64,000 nucleotides of DNA from Nitrospira tepida (GTDB lineage Bacteria > Nitrospirota > Nitrospiria > Nitrospirales > Nitrospiraceae): assembly GCF_947241125.1 (NCBI RefSeq), contig NZ_OX365700.1, forward strand, positions 4,312,461 to 4,376,460. The letters are read 5' to 3'. Below are positions 14,937 through 24,773 of the stretch, in pieces (position 1 is the stretch's first letter; the number at the start of each line of letters is the position of its first letter). A program made the position numbers and the translations under genes. Below the pieces are notes generated by a model, which saw only the letters and a program-made list of their open reading frames with translations, was not told the DNA's origin and made no database searches.

Positions 14937-17717
14937 TTACCCGGTTGGCTTCATATCGGCTTTGCAACTCCTGAAAAACTTCCAGAGCTCCATGATGACA
15001 AAAGGCAGCAGACTGAGCAACGCGATCAATCCCCAGTCGGCCAGCGGAAGCGGCCCGGCCTTAAAGAGGGAGGCGGCAGCCGGCACCAAAAGAATCCCCA
15101 ATTGCGCGCCGAGCGAGAGCCCGAACGCCAACAGAAGTTGGGGATTCGTCGTCACGCCCAACCTGAACAGCGAATGGTCGGCGCTCCGGCAATTGAACGC
15201 ATGCACCAACTGAACCAGCACCATGACTGTGAAGGCGACGGTCCGGGCCTGCTCAAGATTCTGTCCCAAACCATAGAGGCAATAGGCAAAGGCCCCCAAG
15301 GCAATAACCGCCATCATCAGACCCTGCCCGCCGATGGCGAGCAATCTGCCTCTATCCAACAGGCGATCGTCCGGCCGCCGAGGCGGCTGTCGCATCAAGC
15401 CGGGAGCCTTGGGGTCCACGGCCAGGGCCAGGGCTGGGAAGCCGTCGGTCACGAGATTCATCCACAGAATCTGAATGGGCAATAGGGGGAGCGGCAACCC
15501 GATCAGGGTCGCAAACAGCATCACCAGCACTTCGCTGACGTTGCAGGAGAGCAGAAAATGGATGGTCTTGCGGATGTTGTCGAAGATGCCCCGCCCCTCC
15601 TCGACGGCCGCGGCAATCGAGGCAAAGTTGTCGTCCATCACGACCATATCGGAAGCTTCCTTGGTGACGTCCGTGCCGGTGATCCCCATGGCGACGCCGA
15701 TGTCCGCCTCCTTGATGGCCGGCGCATCGTTGACGCCGTCGCCCGTCATGGCCACGACGGCGCCGCGCGATCGCCAGGCCTTCACGATGCGAAGCTTGTG
15801 CTCCGCAGACACCCTGGCGTAGACGCCGACCCGCTCGATGCGGGCGCCCAACTGCTCGTCGCTCAATCGGTCCAGCTCGACTCCGGACAGGGCCGCACGA
15901 TCACCGTCCAGAATGCCCAGATCTCGGGCAATGGCGACCGCGGTGTCCTTGTGATCGCCCGTGATCATCACGGTTCGGATGCCCGCCTCGCGGCAGACCT
16001 GCACGGCCACCTTGGCCTCCGGCCTCAACGGGTCCTTCATCGCGGCCAGGCCGAGGAACAGGAGGTCCCGTTCGAGGGCATCGGACGTCAATGCTGGTGG
16101 CATCTCCAGCCCCGGCCGCTCCGCCATCGCGAGCACGCGCAAGGCGTCCCGCGCGAAGGCATCGTTCGCGCGCAGAATCCGTTGCCGCACCTCGTCGGTC
16201 AGGGGCTCGCGCTTTCCGTCCAGGGTCATCAGATCGGTGCAGCGTGACAGCAGCACATCCGGCGCGCCCTTCACGTAGGCCGTCACCTCACTGCCGGCTT
16301 GCCGGACTACCGTCATCATCTTCCGTTGAGGATCGAAGGGCACTTCCCCGATGAACCGGCAACGGGATTCCAGCTCATCCTTCCACAGGTTCAGCTTGGC
16401 CGCCGCCACGAGCAACGCCCCCTCGGTCGGATCGCCCAGCACGCGCCAGGTTCCGTCCTCCTGTTGCAACGTGGCCCCATTACAGAGCGCCGAGGCCGTC
16501 AGCAATTCCCGTATGCCGGGCGGCGGTTCCGTGCTGCCCGAGCCGTGGCGCTCTCCCGCCCAAGCCGCAGCCGCTTCGACTGGTTTGAGGTCACCATCCG
16601 GCTGATAGCCTTCCCCCGTCACCTCGAAGACCTGCCCGTCCATGAAGAGCCTGGTCACGGTCATCTCATTCTTGGTCAAGGTGCCGGTCTTGTCCGAGCA
16701 GATGACCGTCGCCGAGCCGAGCGTTTCGACCGCCGGCAGTTTGCGGATCAGCGCCTGGCGCTTCACCATGCGCGTGACCCCGAGCGCCAGCGTGATCGTC
16801 ACGATGGCCGGCAAGCCTTCCGGCACCGCCGCGACGGCCAAACTGACCGCGGTCAAAAACATCGCCACCGGCGGCTCGCCTCGCAGCTCGCCGAGCAGAA
16901 ACACGACCGCCACGACCCCGAGGGCAAGCCACAACAGCGTATAGCCGAACTGCTCCAAGCGCCGTTGCAGCGGGGTCGCGGTCCGCTCCGCTTCTGCCGC
17001 GGTTTGGATCATCGCCGCAATGCGCCCGAGTTCGGTCCGCATCCCGGTCTCAACGACCAGACCCCGCGCCTTCCCGGACACGGCCACCGTCCCCATGAAC
17101 ACCATATTGGCCCGCTCGGCCAGCGGCACGTCTTTCCCGGCCAAGCCTTCGCTGGATTTCTGCACCGGCGTGGACTCTCCGGTGAGCGAGGCCTCCTGCG
17201 TCTGAAAGCCCGCGACGTAGGTCAGCCGGATATCAGCCGGAACTTGATCGCCGGCCTCGACCAGCACCAGATCGCCCGGAACCAGCTCGCGCGCGGGAAT
17301 CGACCGGACCGTTCCGTTGCGCAGCACCTTCGCCGTCGCCATCGAGAGGCGTTTCAAGGCCGCCAGGGACTGCTCCGCCCGATACTCCTGGATAAACCCC
17401 AACAGCCCGTTGAGGAGCACGATGGCGAGGATGGCCGCCGCGTCGATCCAATCTTCCAGCCAGCCGGAGATGACCGCCGCGCCGATCAAGACCCAGATGA
17501 TGACGCTGGTGAACTGCGACAGCAGGAGCGTGAGGATCGATGTCGGAGGAGCCTCGGGGAGCTCATTCGGCCCGTATTGCCGAAGCCGCCGGGCCGCGTC
17601 CTCCTGTCTCAGGCCGGCCTGCGCATCGGCATCGAGCTGCGCACAAAGTTCCTCGACCGCCGTGGCGTGCCATGATCGCGTCTGCTGAGCGGGGGTCTGA
17701 TTCGTCATGATCGACAT
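14937..17717 (-). CDS. Cation-transporting P-type ATPase, calcium (IIA) type
   Basis: A 926-residue P2-type ATPase. Motifs in order: actuator loop LTGESTPV, membrane helix 4 with [13 protein letters not shown] (the Glu of calcium pumps), phosphorylation site [13 protein letters not shown], nucleotide domain [11 protein letters not shown], hinge [10 protein letters not shown] and [17 protein letters not shown], and C-terminal membrane segment [15 protein letters not shown]. These indicate calcium or related cation export. ATG 17717 is the first start; an ATG at 17708 is nearly as good and neither has a strong Shine-Dalgarno site. A CaCA exchanger gene lies 15-20 bases upstream on the same strand, consistent with a calcium-handling unit. 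Confidence 0.93.
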   Translation of the reverse strand: MSIMTNQTPAQQTRSWHATAVEELCAQLDADAQAGLRQEDAARRLRQYGPNELPEAPPTSILTLLLSQFTSVIIWVLIGAAVISGWLEDWIDAAAILAIVLLNGLLGFIQEYRAEQSLAALKRLSMATAKVLRNGTVRSIPARELVPGDLVLVEAGDQVPADIRLTYVAGFQTQEASLTGESTPVQKSSEGLAGKDVPLAERANMVFMGTVAVSGKARGLVVETGMRTELGRIAAMIQTAAEAERTATPLQRRLEQFGYTLLWLALGVVAVVFLLGELRGEPPVAMFLTAVSLAVAAVPEGLPAIVTITLALGVTRMVKRQALIRKLPAVETLGSATVICSDKTGTLTKNEMTVTRLFMDGQVFEVTGEGYQPDGDLKPVEAAAAWAGERHGSGSTEPPPGIRELLTASALCNGATLQQEDGTWRVLGDPTEGALLVAAAKLNLWKDELESRCRFIGEVPFDPQRKMMTVVRQAGSEVTAYVKGAPDVLLSRCTDLMTLDGKREPLTDEVRQRILRANDAFARDALRVLAMAERPGLEMPPALTSDALERDLLFLGLAAMKDPLRPEAKVAVQVCREAGIRTVMITGDHKDTAVAIARDLGILDGDRAALSGVELDRLSDEQLGARIERVGVYARVSAEHKLRIVKAWRSRGAVVAMTGDGVNDAPAIKEADIGVAMGITGTDVTKEASDMVVMDDNFASIAAAVEEGRGIFDNIRKTIHFLLSCNVSEVLVMLFATLIGLPLPLLPIQILWMNLVTDGFPALALAVDPKAPGLMRQPPRRPDDRLLDRGRLLAIGGQGLMMAVIALGAFAYCLYGLGQNLEQARTVAFTVMVLVQLVHAFNCRSADHSLFRLGVTTNPQLLLAFGLSLGAQLGILLVPAAASLFKAGPLPLADWGLIALLSLLPFVIMELWKFFRSCKADMKPTG

Positions 17718-17731
17718 GATCTAGACATGAT

Positions 17732-18742
17732 CTAATGGAAGAGCAGCCAGAGCCCAAACAGATACCCCAGAATGATGACAAAACTGTCGGGCTCGATCAG
17801 CGCGACCCGCTTCTCGACCCGATAGATGATGCCCATGAGCGCGGTGCTCATCAGGACGATGCTCCACAGCGCGGTGAGCGCATGGGCGCCGTCCAGATCC
17901 CCGAACAGCGGCCCTTGCCGATAGGCCAGATCGACGAACACGAAGGCCGCCATGTTGAAGGCGTTGCTTCCGAACAGATTGCCCACCGCGAGATCGAAGG
18001 CGCCGAGCCGCACCGCGGCCAACGAGGTGATCAGCTCCGGCAGAGAAGTCGTGATCGCCACCAACGAAGTGCCGATGAACGACTCGCTCACCCCGGTTTG
18101 CTTGGCGACCTGATCGGCGGAGGAGGCGAGCAACGGCGCGGCGAGCAACAGGGCCAGCGCGGCAACGGCGAATTTCATCCCGGCCCGTTTCAGCGCCGCC
18201 CGCCGGCTGAGCCGTTGCGGCTCCTCCTCCGCCCTGGCCTCGACCACCAACTCCTGCTCCCGTTCCCGGCGTTTGACGAGTTCCTGCCGATAGACCACCC
18301 GCATGCCGAGAACGTACAAGGTCGGCAGCAGCAGGCTGACCCATCCGATGCCGCCATGTTCCACTTCCGGTCCGTACAGGATGAAGAAGGCCACGAGCGA
18401 TGTCAGAATCATCGCGAGCCCCGCGACCAACGCATGTTCGAACGCCGCCTGTTGCCAGACCCGCTTCCCGCGGTGCAGTTGATCGATCAACCCCATCGTC
18501 AGCATGTTGGCCATGCCGGCCCCGAGCAGATCGCCTGCCGCAAGATCCGGCGCGTCGATCCAGGCCGCGCTGACCGTCGTGAACAGCTCCGGCAAGGACG
18601 TTGCCGCCGCCATCAGCACCACGCCGATCCAGAGCCGGCCGAGACCGGTGAGGTCCGCGATGTCATCGCCGTAGCGCGAAAGTTTCGTGCCGGCGTAGAC
18701 GATCACCACAGCGCTGCCGGCGAGGATGAGCCAGGCGGTCAC
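17732..18742 (-). CDS. Sodium/calcium exchanger family protein (CaCA)
   Basis: A 336-residue membrane protein of the YrbG/CaCA type. The two inverted alpha repeats are visible: ADLTGLGRLWIGVVLMAAATSLPE in the first half and GVSESFIGTSLVAITTSLPE in the second, each with the ion-binding TSLPE. They are joined by a charged cytoplasmic loop rich in Arg/Glu. GTG 18742 has GGAGGG four bases upstream and is preferred to the TTG at 18790 of the longer frame. It probably moves calcium with sodium or protons, together with the downstream P-type ATPase. Confidence 0.88.
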   Translation of the reverse strand: MTAWLILAGSAVVIVYAGTKLSRYGDDIADLTGLGRLWIGVVLMAAATSLPELFTTVSAAWIDAPDLAAGDLLGAGMANMLTMGLIDQLHRGKRVWQQAAFEHALVAGLAMILTSLVAFFILYGPEVEHGGIGWVSLLLPTLYVLGMRVVYRQELVKRREREQELVVEARAEEEPQRLSRRAALKRAGMKFAVAALALLLAAPLLASSADQVAKQTGVSESFIGTSLVAITTSLPELITSLAAVRLGAFDLAVGNLFGSNAFNMAAFVFVDLAYRQGPLFGDLDGAHALTALWSIVLMSTALMGIIYRVEKRVALIEPDSFVIILGYLFGLWLLFH

Positions 18743-18794
18743 CGGTCCCTCCGTCGAGCCCTCGGTCCATGCCGGCGACAGCCTTGACAACGAT

Positions 18795-18887
18795 TCATCG
18801 CCGCGGCTTTCGTCCCTTGATCAACACCACCACCCCGATGAGACCGACGACGATCGCCAACAAGGCCAGCCACGCCAACTGATCCAT
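18795..18887 (-). CDS. Small single-helix membrane protein (30 aa)
   Basis: A 30-residue peptide beginning MDQLAWLALLAIVVGLIGVV and ending in a basic KGRKPRR, i.e. one transmembrane helix with a positive C-terminal tail. AAAGGAG sits eight bases before the ATG, a strong ribosome-binding site, and the gene lies about 50 bases before the exchanger GTG start on the same strand. It could be a small regulator of the exchanger or ATPase; no family was recognised. Confidence 0.6.
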   Translation of the reverse strand: MDQLAWLALLAIVVGLIGVVVLIKGRKPRR

Positions 18888-19115
18888 ATCGCACTCCTTT
18901 CGGATACCGCTGCATGACGCAACAGGGACAGCCGCAGGGAAGAGGAGCCCGACCTTCCGGAGTCGTGCACGGGAAGTGCCAGTCGGCAAACACGCGACGG
19001 CATCCCGACGGATGCGGAAACGGATCGAGCCGATACGAATGTGGAAGGGGTCGCTGAGGCAGAACTGGGCATCCGCTCAGGCCGGCCTGTCGCCAAATGC
19101 CTCAACGAAGGCGGT

Positions 19116-19823
19116 TCACAGATGACGCAGGTCGTCGCCGCCGTCTTCAGGGCGGCGGTGCGAGAACCGCTGTTCGAGATATTCCTTGGCCAGATCCTTG
19201 GCGCCCAAGCCGAAGGCGATCGAGGCCGCGAGGACCAGGCCGCCCAAGGTGATCCCGAACCCGACCACGACGATGTTGCGCGCGATCCCGAGCTGCTCCA
19301 GCGCCATCGCCACGGCGACCAACTGCACGCCCCATCGCGAAGCGGCCGCGATAATGCGGGCAGGCCGGAGGTTGGCGTTGACGGCGGCGATCAGGACCGC
19401 CTGGGAGATGAAATTCGACAGCAGAAACCCCGCCAGCAGAATCAGCGCCGCCACGAACAGGTGCGGCATGTAGGCGAGGAACGACTGGGCGAATTGATTG
19501 ATCGGCTGAAGGTTGAGCGCCCCCAGGGCGGCAATCGTGGCGGACAAGAGCACCACCCAATAGACGCCGCGCCCGGCCAGGTGAGAGGGATCATACTTGA
19601 CCCCCCCGCGGATCAAGGCCGTCGTGAGCCCCAACCGGTTGCAGAGGTGATCGAGACCGATCGCGCGGAGAAACCGCTCGACCCCGTTGCCCAGCACCCA
19701 CGCAATCGCCAGCCCGGCCGAAAAAATGATGACGGTCGCGAGGACGTTCGGAAGCAGCTCGAGCATCTGCCTCGCCAGAGCTTCCAAGGGAGCGAGCAGC
19801 GCCGTTGTCCAGAAATCTGTCAT
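19116..19823 (-). CDS. Mechanosensitive-channel-like membrane protein (TM-helix repeat)
   Basis: A 235-residue integral membrane protein with four to five hydrophobic segments (for example LLPNVLATVIIFSAGLAIAW and LFVAALILLAGFLLSNFI) and a terminal ITLGGLVLAASIAFGLGAKD, the signature of the conserved TM-helix family related to MscS. It lacks the MscS beta domain, so gating properties are unclear. ATG 19823 follows GAGGGC; a start ten codons upstream is less likely. Confidence 0.8.
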   Translation of the reverse strand: MTDFWTTALLAPLEALARQMLELLPNVLATVIIFSAGLAIAWVLGNGVERFLRAIGLDHLCNRLGLTTALIRGGVKYDPSHLAGRGVYWVVLLSATIAALGALNLQPINQFAQSFLAYMPHLFVAALILLAGFLLSNFISQAVLIAAVNANLRPARIIAAASRWGVQLVAVAMALEQLGIARNIVVVGFGITLGGLVLAASIAFGLGAKDLAKEYLEQRFSHRRPEDGGDDLRHL

Positions 19824-19930
19824 GTTGCCCTCTTCGCGGACGTGAACCGTCAAACGTCAAGCGACAGCCGTTCAACGTCACGCATCAATCCGTTTTCCGT
19901 CTCCCGTCTCACGATTTACGTGGCCCGTCT

Positions 19931-21217
19931 TCACGCCGTCTGATCGCCCCATCGTGCGATCAGATACGGCTTCTGCTGCTCAAACGCCTGGCAGAGCTGC
20001 TCGATCCGGCCTTCCGCCTCCTGTGTCGTCAACCCCTGCGTTTCCAGGACGAAACTGGCGGTGCGGCCCAGATACAGCGGCGTGAACGCCTTCAATAGGT
20101 GCTCGCGCGGCATGACGCGCTTGTGGTAAGCCGCCGCCGCGTCGTACACCAGCCGCGCCCACACCTCGTTCGCGATGTGGAATTGCTGGTGCGACACCCG
20201 GCGCAGGGCCAGGAGGTCCTTCATCGTGTCCGGCCCGAGGATCTGATTCCAGACCGGCTCCAGGTCCGTGAGGCCCTGATAAAACGTGTTGATCATCCGC
20301 TCGACGTTCACATTGACCGGTTCGACCCCGACCGCATATTGAAACCCGAACAGCTTCACCGCGTTGGTCCCCTGGAGTTTGGTCCAGAGCCCCTGATGTT
20401 CCTCCATCAAGGCGAACATCGCCCCCAAGACCTGCACCAGCATGGCCGACAGATCCGCCGCCGGGTCCTTGGGGTTGTGGATCTTAGCCCCGAGGAAACT
20501 CTGACAGACCCGTCCGCCGGTCGCGATCGCCTCGGTCGTCATCCAGATGTCGATGCCGAACTTGGCGACCTCGGATTCCCACACGTGCTTGTTCAAGTAA
20601 TGTTCCGCCAAGCGGCCGGAGAAGCCGAAGTCTCCGCCGATCGGCTGGCGGATCCGCTCGCCGTACAGGGCTCGAGTCAGCGGGTAGACGATGCTGTTGG
20701 TGATCGTGCCGTCGTACTTGTGCCGGAGATAATAGGGGGCGACGTAGTCGAAGCCTTCGTCCAGAATCGGGCTGATGAGCAGGTCCATCCACTCGGGCGT
20801 GATGCTGCGCAGGTCCGAATCCACCACCGCGCAGGCCTTGGCCTTGAGCCGGCGGGCGATCTCGAAGATCGTGCGGAACGCGCTGCCCTTGCCGGGGATG
20901 CCGTGGTACGGCGTCACGATTTTTTGGAGCGGGCTCTGCTGGTCGCTGATCAGCATGGCGGAGAAATCCACGAGGGTCTGCGCCACGACGTCGGGCGTCC
21001 CGTCCGTCGAGCCTCCGTCGGAATTCACGAGCACGGCGCGCTGCTCGGGAAAGTATTTGGCCAACCCGGCGCTCACCGCCCGCACCACGTGGCCGATCGT
21101 GTCGGCGTTGTTGAAGCTGGGAATGCCGACCAGGATGTCGGCCGTGCCGATCCGCTGGACGACGGCCTCCGTCTCCTCGGTCAGCGCGACGAACGAATCC
21201 GGTATCTGGCCGCTCAT
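19931..21217 (-). CDS. GT-A glycosyltransferase (family 2-like)
   Basis: A 428-residue GT-A-fold glycosyltransferase: nucleotide-binding start ILVGIPSFNNADTIGHVV, LVNSDGGSTDGTPDVV, the metal-binding DSDLRS motif near residue 135, and an acceptor region with IGGDFGFSGRLAEHYL. Its ATG overlaps the stop of the upstream glucosyl-3-phosphoglycerate synthase gene (ATGA), so the two are coupled. It may extend or make a related glucosylglycerate; the acceptor is not readable. The gene's 3' end lies about 110 bp from the MscS-like gene, transcribed the same way. Confidence 0.85.
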   Translation of the reverse strand: MSGQIPDSFVALTEETEAVVQRIGTADILVGIPSFNNADTIGHVVRAVSAGLAKYFPEQRAVLVNSDGGSTDGTPDVVAQTLVDFSAMLISDQQSPLQKIVTPYHGIPGKGSAFRTIFEIARRLKAKACAVVDSDLRSITPEWMDLLISPILDEGFDYVAPYYLRHKYDGTITNSIVYPLTRALYGERIRQPIGGDFGFSGRLAEHYLNKHVWESEVAKFGIDIWMTTEAIATGGRVCQSFLGAKIHNPKDPAADLSAMLVQVLGAMFALMEEHQGLWTKLQGTNAVKLFGFQYAVGVEPVNVNVERMINTFYQGLTDLEPVWNQILGPDTMKDLLALRRVSHQQFHIANEVWARLVYDAAAAYHKRVMPREHLLKAFTPLYLGRTASFVLETQGLTTQEAEGRIEQLCQAFEQQKPYLIARWGDQTA

Positions 21218-22446
21218 CCCTTGCCCCCGGTGGGGTCCCACTCATGGTCTTGCTCGACCGCGTCGCGGAGTCGGTGGAAGATGTCCGGCACGGCATGCGC
21301 GACGCGGCTCCAGTTCGAGATCATCGGCACGCCCAGCGGGTCCGTGAGAAACACCTCCGTCGCGAGCTTCAACCCCTTCAAAAAGGTCTCGACTGCGGTC
21401 CGCTCCTGATGGCGGTCGAACTGCAAGCCGTTGATCGCCGCATCGTCCTCATAGCGCCGGATCGCTTCCTGCGCCGTTTGGAGATAGGTGGCTCGCAGGG
21501 TCTTGAGCAGGCTTTCCGGCAGCACGATCCCCTCGCTCGCCAGGTTGCGGAACAGGGACTTGGTGATGTCCACGCACATCTTGAGCAGGCCGCCCTCCGG
21601 ATTGTCGGCGGAGAGGCCCTGGTGCTTGTGCTCGTAGGCGTCGGCGATGTCGGCTTGGCAGATCCGCCGGAGCGCGCAGTTGCGGTAGACCTCGGCCAGC
21701 ACGCCCACCTCCAGGCCCCAGTCCCCGGGAATGCGATTGATCCAGGCCAAATCCCGGACCATGGCGAACTCGCCGGCCAGCGGATACCGGAAACTGTCCA
21801 GAAAGGTCAGCAAGGGCTGCGGCCCGACGAGCCGTTCGAGACTCCTGACCATCGGCGTGATGAACAGCCTGGTGACCCGGCCGTGCAACCGATCGGTGAC
21901 CCGGCTGTAGTAACCCTTGCAGAACTCATAGCCGAGGTTCGGGTTGGTGACCGGATAACAGAGGCGGGCGAGGTAGTCCCGCTGATAGCTCACGATGTCG
22001 CAATCGTGGAGCGCGATCACGTTGCTTTGCCCGCGCGAGAGCACATAGCCGAAAGCCAGCCAGCAGGACTGTCCCTTGCCGGGCAACCCCACGTCGATGG
22101 CCTGCCCCGTCAGGGTCTTGAGGATCTCTTGAATGTTCGGGCCATCCACCCAGACAAGCCGGACCCGCTGCGGCAAGACCTTGAAGAATTCCTTGGCGCG
22201 CCGGAACTCCAGCGCCGAGGCATGGCCCAGGGCCACCACGATCTCGTTGAGATAGCGCACCTGCGCCAGCTCCTTCATGATCCTCTGCAAGGCCGGACGT
22301 TCCAGCTCGGAATAGAGCGATGGAAGGACCAACGCGATCGGATTGATCTCGCCATAACGGATCAGCTCGTTCTCCAACCGTTCGACGTTCGGCGGGCCGA
22401 GCCGGTGAAGCACGGTGACGACCCCGTTTTGGAAGAAATCGGCCAT
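21214..22446 (-). CDS. gpgS: Glucosyl-3-phosphoglycerate synthase-type glycosyltransferase (GT81)
   Basis: A 410-residue enzyme matching the GpgS/GT81 family: GLPGKGQSCWLAFGYVLSRG, the metal motif ALHDCDIVSY (DxD-type), NPNLGYEFCKGYYSRVTD, FLDSFRYPLAGEFAM, RIPGDWGLEVGVLAEVYRN and AYEHKHQGLSAD. These enzymes join NDP-glucose to 3-phosphoglycerate, the first step to the compatible solute glucosylglycerate. No GpgP phosphatase gene is adjacent. It is translationally coupled to the following glycosyltransferase. No strong Shine-Dalgarno site is visible before ATG 22446. Confidence 0.88.
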   Translation of the reverse strand: MADFFQNGVVTVLHRLGPPNVERLENELIRYGEINPIALVLPSLYSELERPALQRIMKELAQVRYLNEIVVALGHASALEFRRAKEFFKVLPQRVRLVWVDGPNIQEILKTLTGQAIDVGLPGKGQSCWLAFGYVLSRGQSNVIALHDCDIVSYQRDYLARLCYPVTNPNLGYEFCKGYYSRVTDRLHGRVTRLFITPMVRSLERLVGPQPLLTFLDSFRYPLAGEFAMVRDLAWINRIPGDWGLEVGVLAEVYRNCALRRICQADIADAYEHKHQGLSADNPEGGLLKMCVDITKSLFRNLASEGIVLPESLLKTLRATYLQTAQEAIRRYEDDAAINGLQFDRHQERTAVETFLKGLKLATEVFLTDPLGVPMISNWSRVAHAVPDIFHRLRDAVEQDHEWDPTGGKG

Positions 22447-22714
22447 GTCGGGTGATTCCTATTATTGTGAGTGGCGCGGCGCGTTTGGCTCCGAATGCCG
22501 CGGCCGAGCCTTGATGCCTCACTTGTACGATATTCGCCCGGCTTAGACAAGGATGCGAAGGGAGGTGGCGCCGATCGGTACGATCAGGGGTGTCCATGGC
22601 AAGCGGCGGGGAAGACCGGCCACGGGACCGTCGAACGGGCGATGATTGACAGAGTGGCCGCAAGCGCGGATAGTGAGACCGACAGTCACGACCGCACCGC
22701 GAAGGAGCGACCAC

Positions 22715-23197
22715 TTGTCAAAGCCCGAAGAGCATCTGGCATTGGCCATTCAACTGGCGCTGGACAACGTGCGGACCAGGAAAGGCCGCCCGTTCGGCGC
22801 CGTGCTGGTCAAGGACGGCCAGATTGTCGCGACCGGCGTCAACACCGTGCTATCGAGCCACGATCCGACGGCGCATGCCGAGCTGGAAGCCATTCGCGCG
22901 GTCGCGCGCAAGCAGCAGAACCAGCGGCTTGACGGCCATGTCATGTACGCCAGCGGCCACCCCTGTCCCATGTGTCTCGCGGCCATGTACCTGGCCGGCA
23001 TCCGCCAAGTCTACTACGCCTATTCCAACGAAGATGCCGAGCCCTACGGGCTTTCGACGGGCAGCCTCTACGCCGAGCTGGCGAAGCCCCTCTCCGAGCA
23101 ATCCATGCAGTTGGCCTATATGCCGCTGCGCCCCGCCGAGCAGGACCTGTACGAGGCCTGGCGGCAGATCGATCGTGGTCCATCTAAGACTTCATAA
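22715..23197 (+). CDS. Nucleoside/guanine deaminase (cytidine deaminase-like fold)
   Basis: A 160-residue zinc deaminase: HAELEAIR supplies the zinc His and catalytic Glu, and PCPMCLAAMYLAGI the two zinc cysteines. The rest (GRPFGAVLVKDGQIVATGVN, and the YYAYSNEDAEPYGLST tail) resembles guanine deaminase/GuaD-like proteins more than TadA. TTG 22715 is chosen because AAGGAG lies seven bases upstream; an ATG at 22646 would add 23 residues without homology. Its 3' end overlaps the convergent gene by 14 bp. Confidence 0.85.
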   Translation: MSKPEEHLALAIQLALDNVRTRKGRPFGAVLVKDGQIVATGVNTVLSSHDPTAHAELEAIRAVARKQQNQRLDGHVMYASGHPCPMCLAAMYLAGIRQVYYAYSNEDAEPYGLSTGSLYAELAKPLSEQSMQLAYMPLRPAEQDLYEAWRQIDRGPSKTS

Positions 23198-24101
23198 TGC
23201 TTGGATTGAACGGGGAATAGTCCACAAATCTCCAGCGCAGGCTGCTGGCCTGCGCAGTCTCAACGACCCGCTCCACATGGAATTCGACCACGCGCTCCGC
23301 GCCGGGGAATCCAGCCCTGCGTGCTCCATCCCATAGGATGTCGGCCCGTCCGGTCAGTTGAAGGGTGCCGCCTCCGTTGAAATCCAGGAACAGCAGGCCG
23401 GCCTTGGGGTTCACGGCAAGATTGCCCAGCGTTTGAAACATCATGTTGCCGGCGTAATCGGGCCACATCAGCACGCGCTCGTTCAATACCTGAACGAATC
23501 CGGGATGGCCGCCTCGATGCGAGACATCCACCCCGCCTCTCTCATGATTGCTGGCGATAAAGAACGTATCCGCCTCCCTTATCCAACGTTGCTGCACCGG
23601 ATTCAGTTCGGCATCATCCGACACCCGCCGAGCGGAAGGGGCTGAGCGATCGCTCAGCCCCCACGCGCGAGCCTGAATGTACTTGGGACAGTTGGCGTAG
23701 ACCTGTTGCGCCTGGATCACGATCGTTCCGTCCGGTCCGACTTCGGCCCTGCCGTTCACTCTCATGCGCCGCCTGGTCGCGGGATCGATCGCGATCAAGC
23801 CCACCTGGCCGTTGCTCCCGATGTTCTCGACCATGGGATCACCGGCAGGCGGCTGGGCCGCGATGCTCACCCTTCGTTCGTCCGAGGCTTGCATGAAACC
23901 AGGCTTGCCGGTCGCCAGCGTGGCCCAGGGGAATCCATCTCGATCAACCGTTCCGACAATGACCATCGGCTGGCGGCCCAAGAAATCCTGGGCCGCCGGT
24001 GGAATGGTTGAGCCGATCGATCGGCCGACCCGGCTCGCCATCTCCTGCACTCCCGCCCGAGCTTGAACGGCCAGCTCTCCCTCATGGTACGGCGATGTCA
24101 T
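23184..24101 (-). CDS. Pyridoxamine 5'-phosphate oxidase-family flavin-fold protein
   Basis: A 305-residue protein with the split-barrel flavin-binding fold: FLGRQPMVIVGTVDRDGFPW, then GQVGLIAIDPATRRRMRVNGR, and a second related half with FFIASNHERGGVDVSHRGG, GNMMFQTLGNLAVNPKAGLL and GTLQLTGRADILWD. Such proteins reduce diverse substrates with FMN, FAD or F420; which one applies is unknown. ATG 24101 follows GAGAGGAG. It is in tandem with the VOC gene upstream on the same strand. Confidence 0.85.
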   Translation of the reverse strand: MTSPYHEGELAVQARAGVQEMASRVGRSIGSTIPPAAQDFLGRQPMVIVGTVDRDGFPWATLATGKPGFMQASDERRVSIAAQPPAGDPMVENIGSNGQVGLIAIDPATRRRMRVNGRAEVGPDGTIVIQAQQVYANCPKYIQARAWGLSDRSAPSARRVSDDAELNPVQQRWIREADTFFIASNHERGGVDVSHRGGHPGFVQVLNERVLMWPDYAGNMMFQTLGNLAVNPKAGLLFLDFNGGGTLQLTGRADILWDGARRAGFPGAERVVEFHVERVVETAQASSLRWRFVDYSPFNPSIMKS

Positions 24102-24147
24102 GGTGGTGGCTCCTCTCTCTTGTCTCGTTGGCTCCGCCTTGAGCCAC

Positions 24148-24615
24148 TCAGAAAAAGCCGCAGGAGGGCGCGCCCTGTGTCGGCGCCGAATAAGTGCCTG
24201 CGCCCTCCGGCGCATAGATCTCCAAGCGGATGCCGTCCGGGTCCTCAAAGAAAATGCCGCCGGATTGCATGCCCTCCCCATGCGGCACGATCCCGTCATA
24301 GAGCAACGGCACGTTCAACTCGCGCAGTTTCCGCTCGACTTCTTTCACCTGTTCGATCGCTCCGACTTGAAATGACAGGTGGTGCAGCCCGGGGCGCTGC
24401 TTTTCGAATCGGCCCGATGCCTGCTGCCAGAGAGTCAGCACCAGGTTCCGCCCTTTGCCGAGGAACAGGAACCGGCGACCGTCTTGCTGAGATTCGCCCA
24501 TGACCTCGAAGCCGAACACCTCTCGGTAGAACTGCTTTGACCGTTTCAGGTCGCTGACGTTCAACCCGACATGGCCTGTCTGGAAGCTCTGAGCCCGCGC
24601 GTCCTGCTGATCCAT
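24148..24615 (-). CDS. VOC-family (glyoxalase/dioxygenase-fold) protein
   Basis: A 155-residue vicinal-oxygen-chelate protein with two beta-alpha-beta-beta-beta modules: TGHVGLNVSDLKRSKQFYRE in the first and LHHLSFQVGAIEQVKEVER in the second, with the metal ligands likely His of TGHVGL, His of LHHLSF and Glu of DGIRLEIYAP. It may be a glyoxalase, dioxygenase or thiol transferase; the substrate is not clear. GGGAGG precedes ATG 24615. It is divergent from a CGNR regulator gene across a likely operator region. Confidence 0.88.
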   Translation of the reverse strand: MDQQDARAQSFQTGHVGLNVSDLKRSKQFYREVFGFEVMGESQQDGRRFLFLGKGRNLVLTLWQQASGRFEKQRPGLHHLSFQVGAIEQVKEVERKLRELNVPLLYDGIVPHGEGMQSGGIFFEDPDGIRLEIYAPEGAGTYSAPTQGAPSCGFF

Positions 24616-24661
24616 GATTTGACCTCCCTGTGAAATGTGACCGACCTGGAACCGCTGTGGC

Positions 24662-24712
24662 TAACCTTCTATACTATGTTTTGAAGGTTACCATATCGTC
24701 GTGCTAACCTGT
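24662..24712. promoter_or_regulatory. Candidate operator with three phased half-sites
   Basis: Between the divergent VOC and CGNR genes, TAACCTTC at 24662-24669 is inverted as GAAGGTTA at 24683-24690 and followed by TAACCTGT at 24705-24712. The starts are 21-22 bp apart, i.e. two DNA turns. Such phased sites in a divergent AT-richer gap suit binding by the adjacent regulator. Promoter boxes were not assignable. Confidence 0.5.
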
Positions 24713-24773
24713 CAAGACTTACTTTGCCGGTTAATTTTTCCCGGGAGATCTTGGCCGAGTCAGGGACAGGACG

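Noticed and set aside
24616-24773. TGTCAA (complement of TTGACA) as -35 of the VOC promoter
   Set aside because: No acceptable -10 hexamer lies 16-18 bp away, so the promoter could not be assigned.
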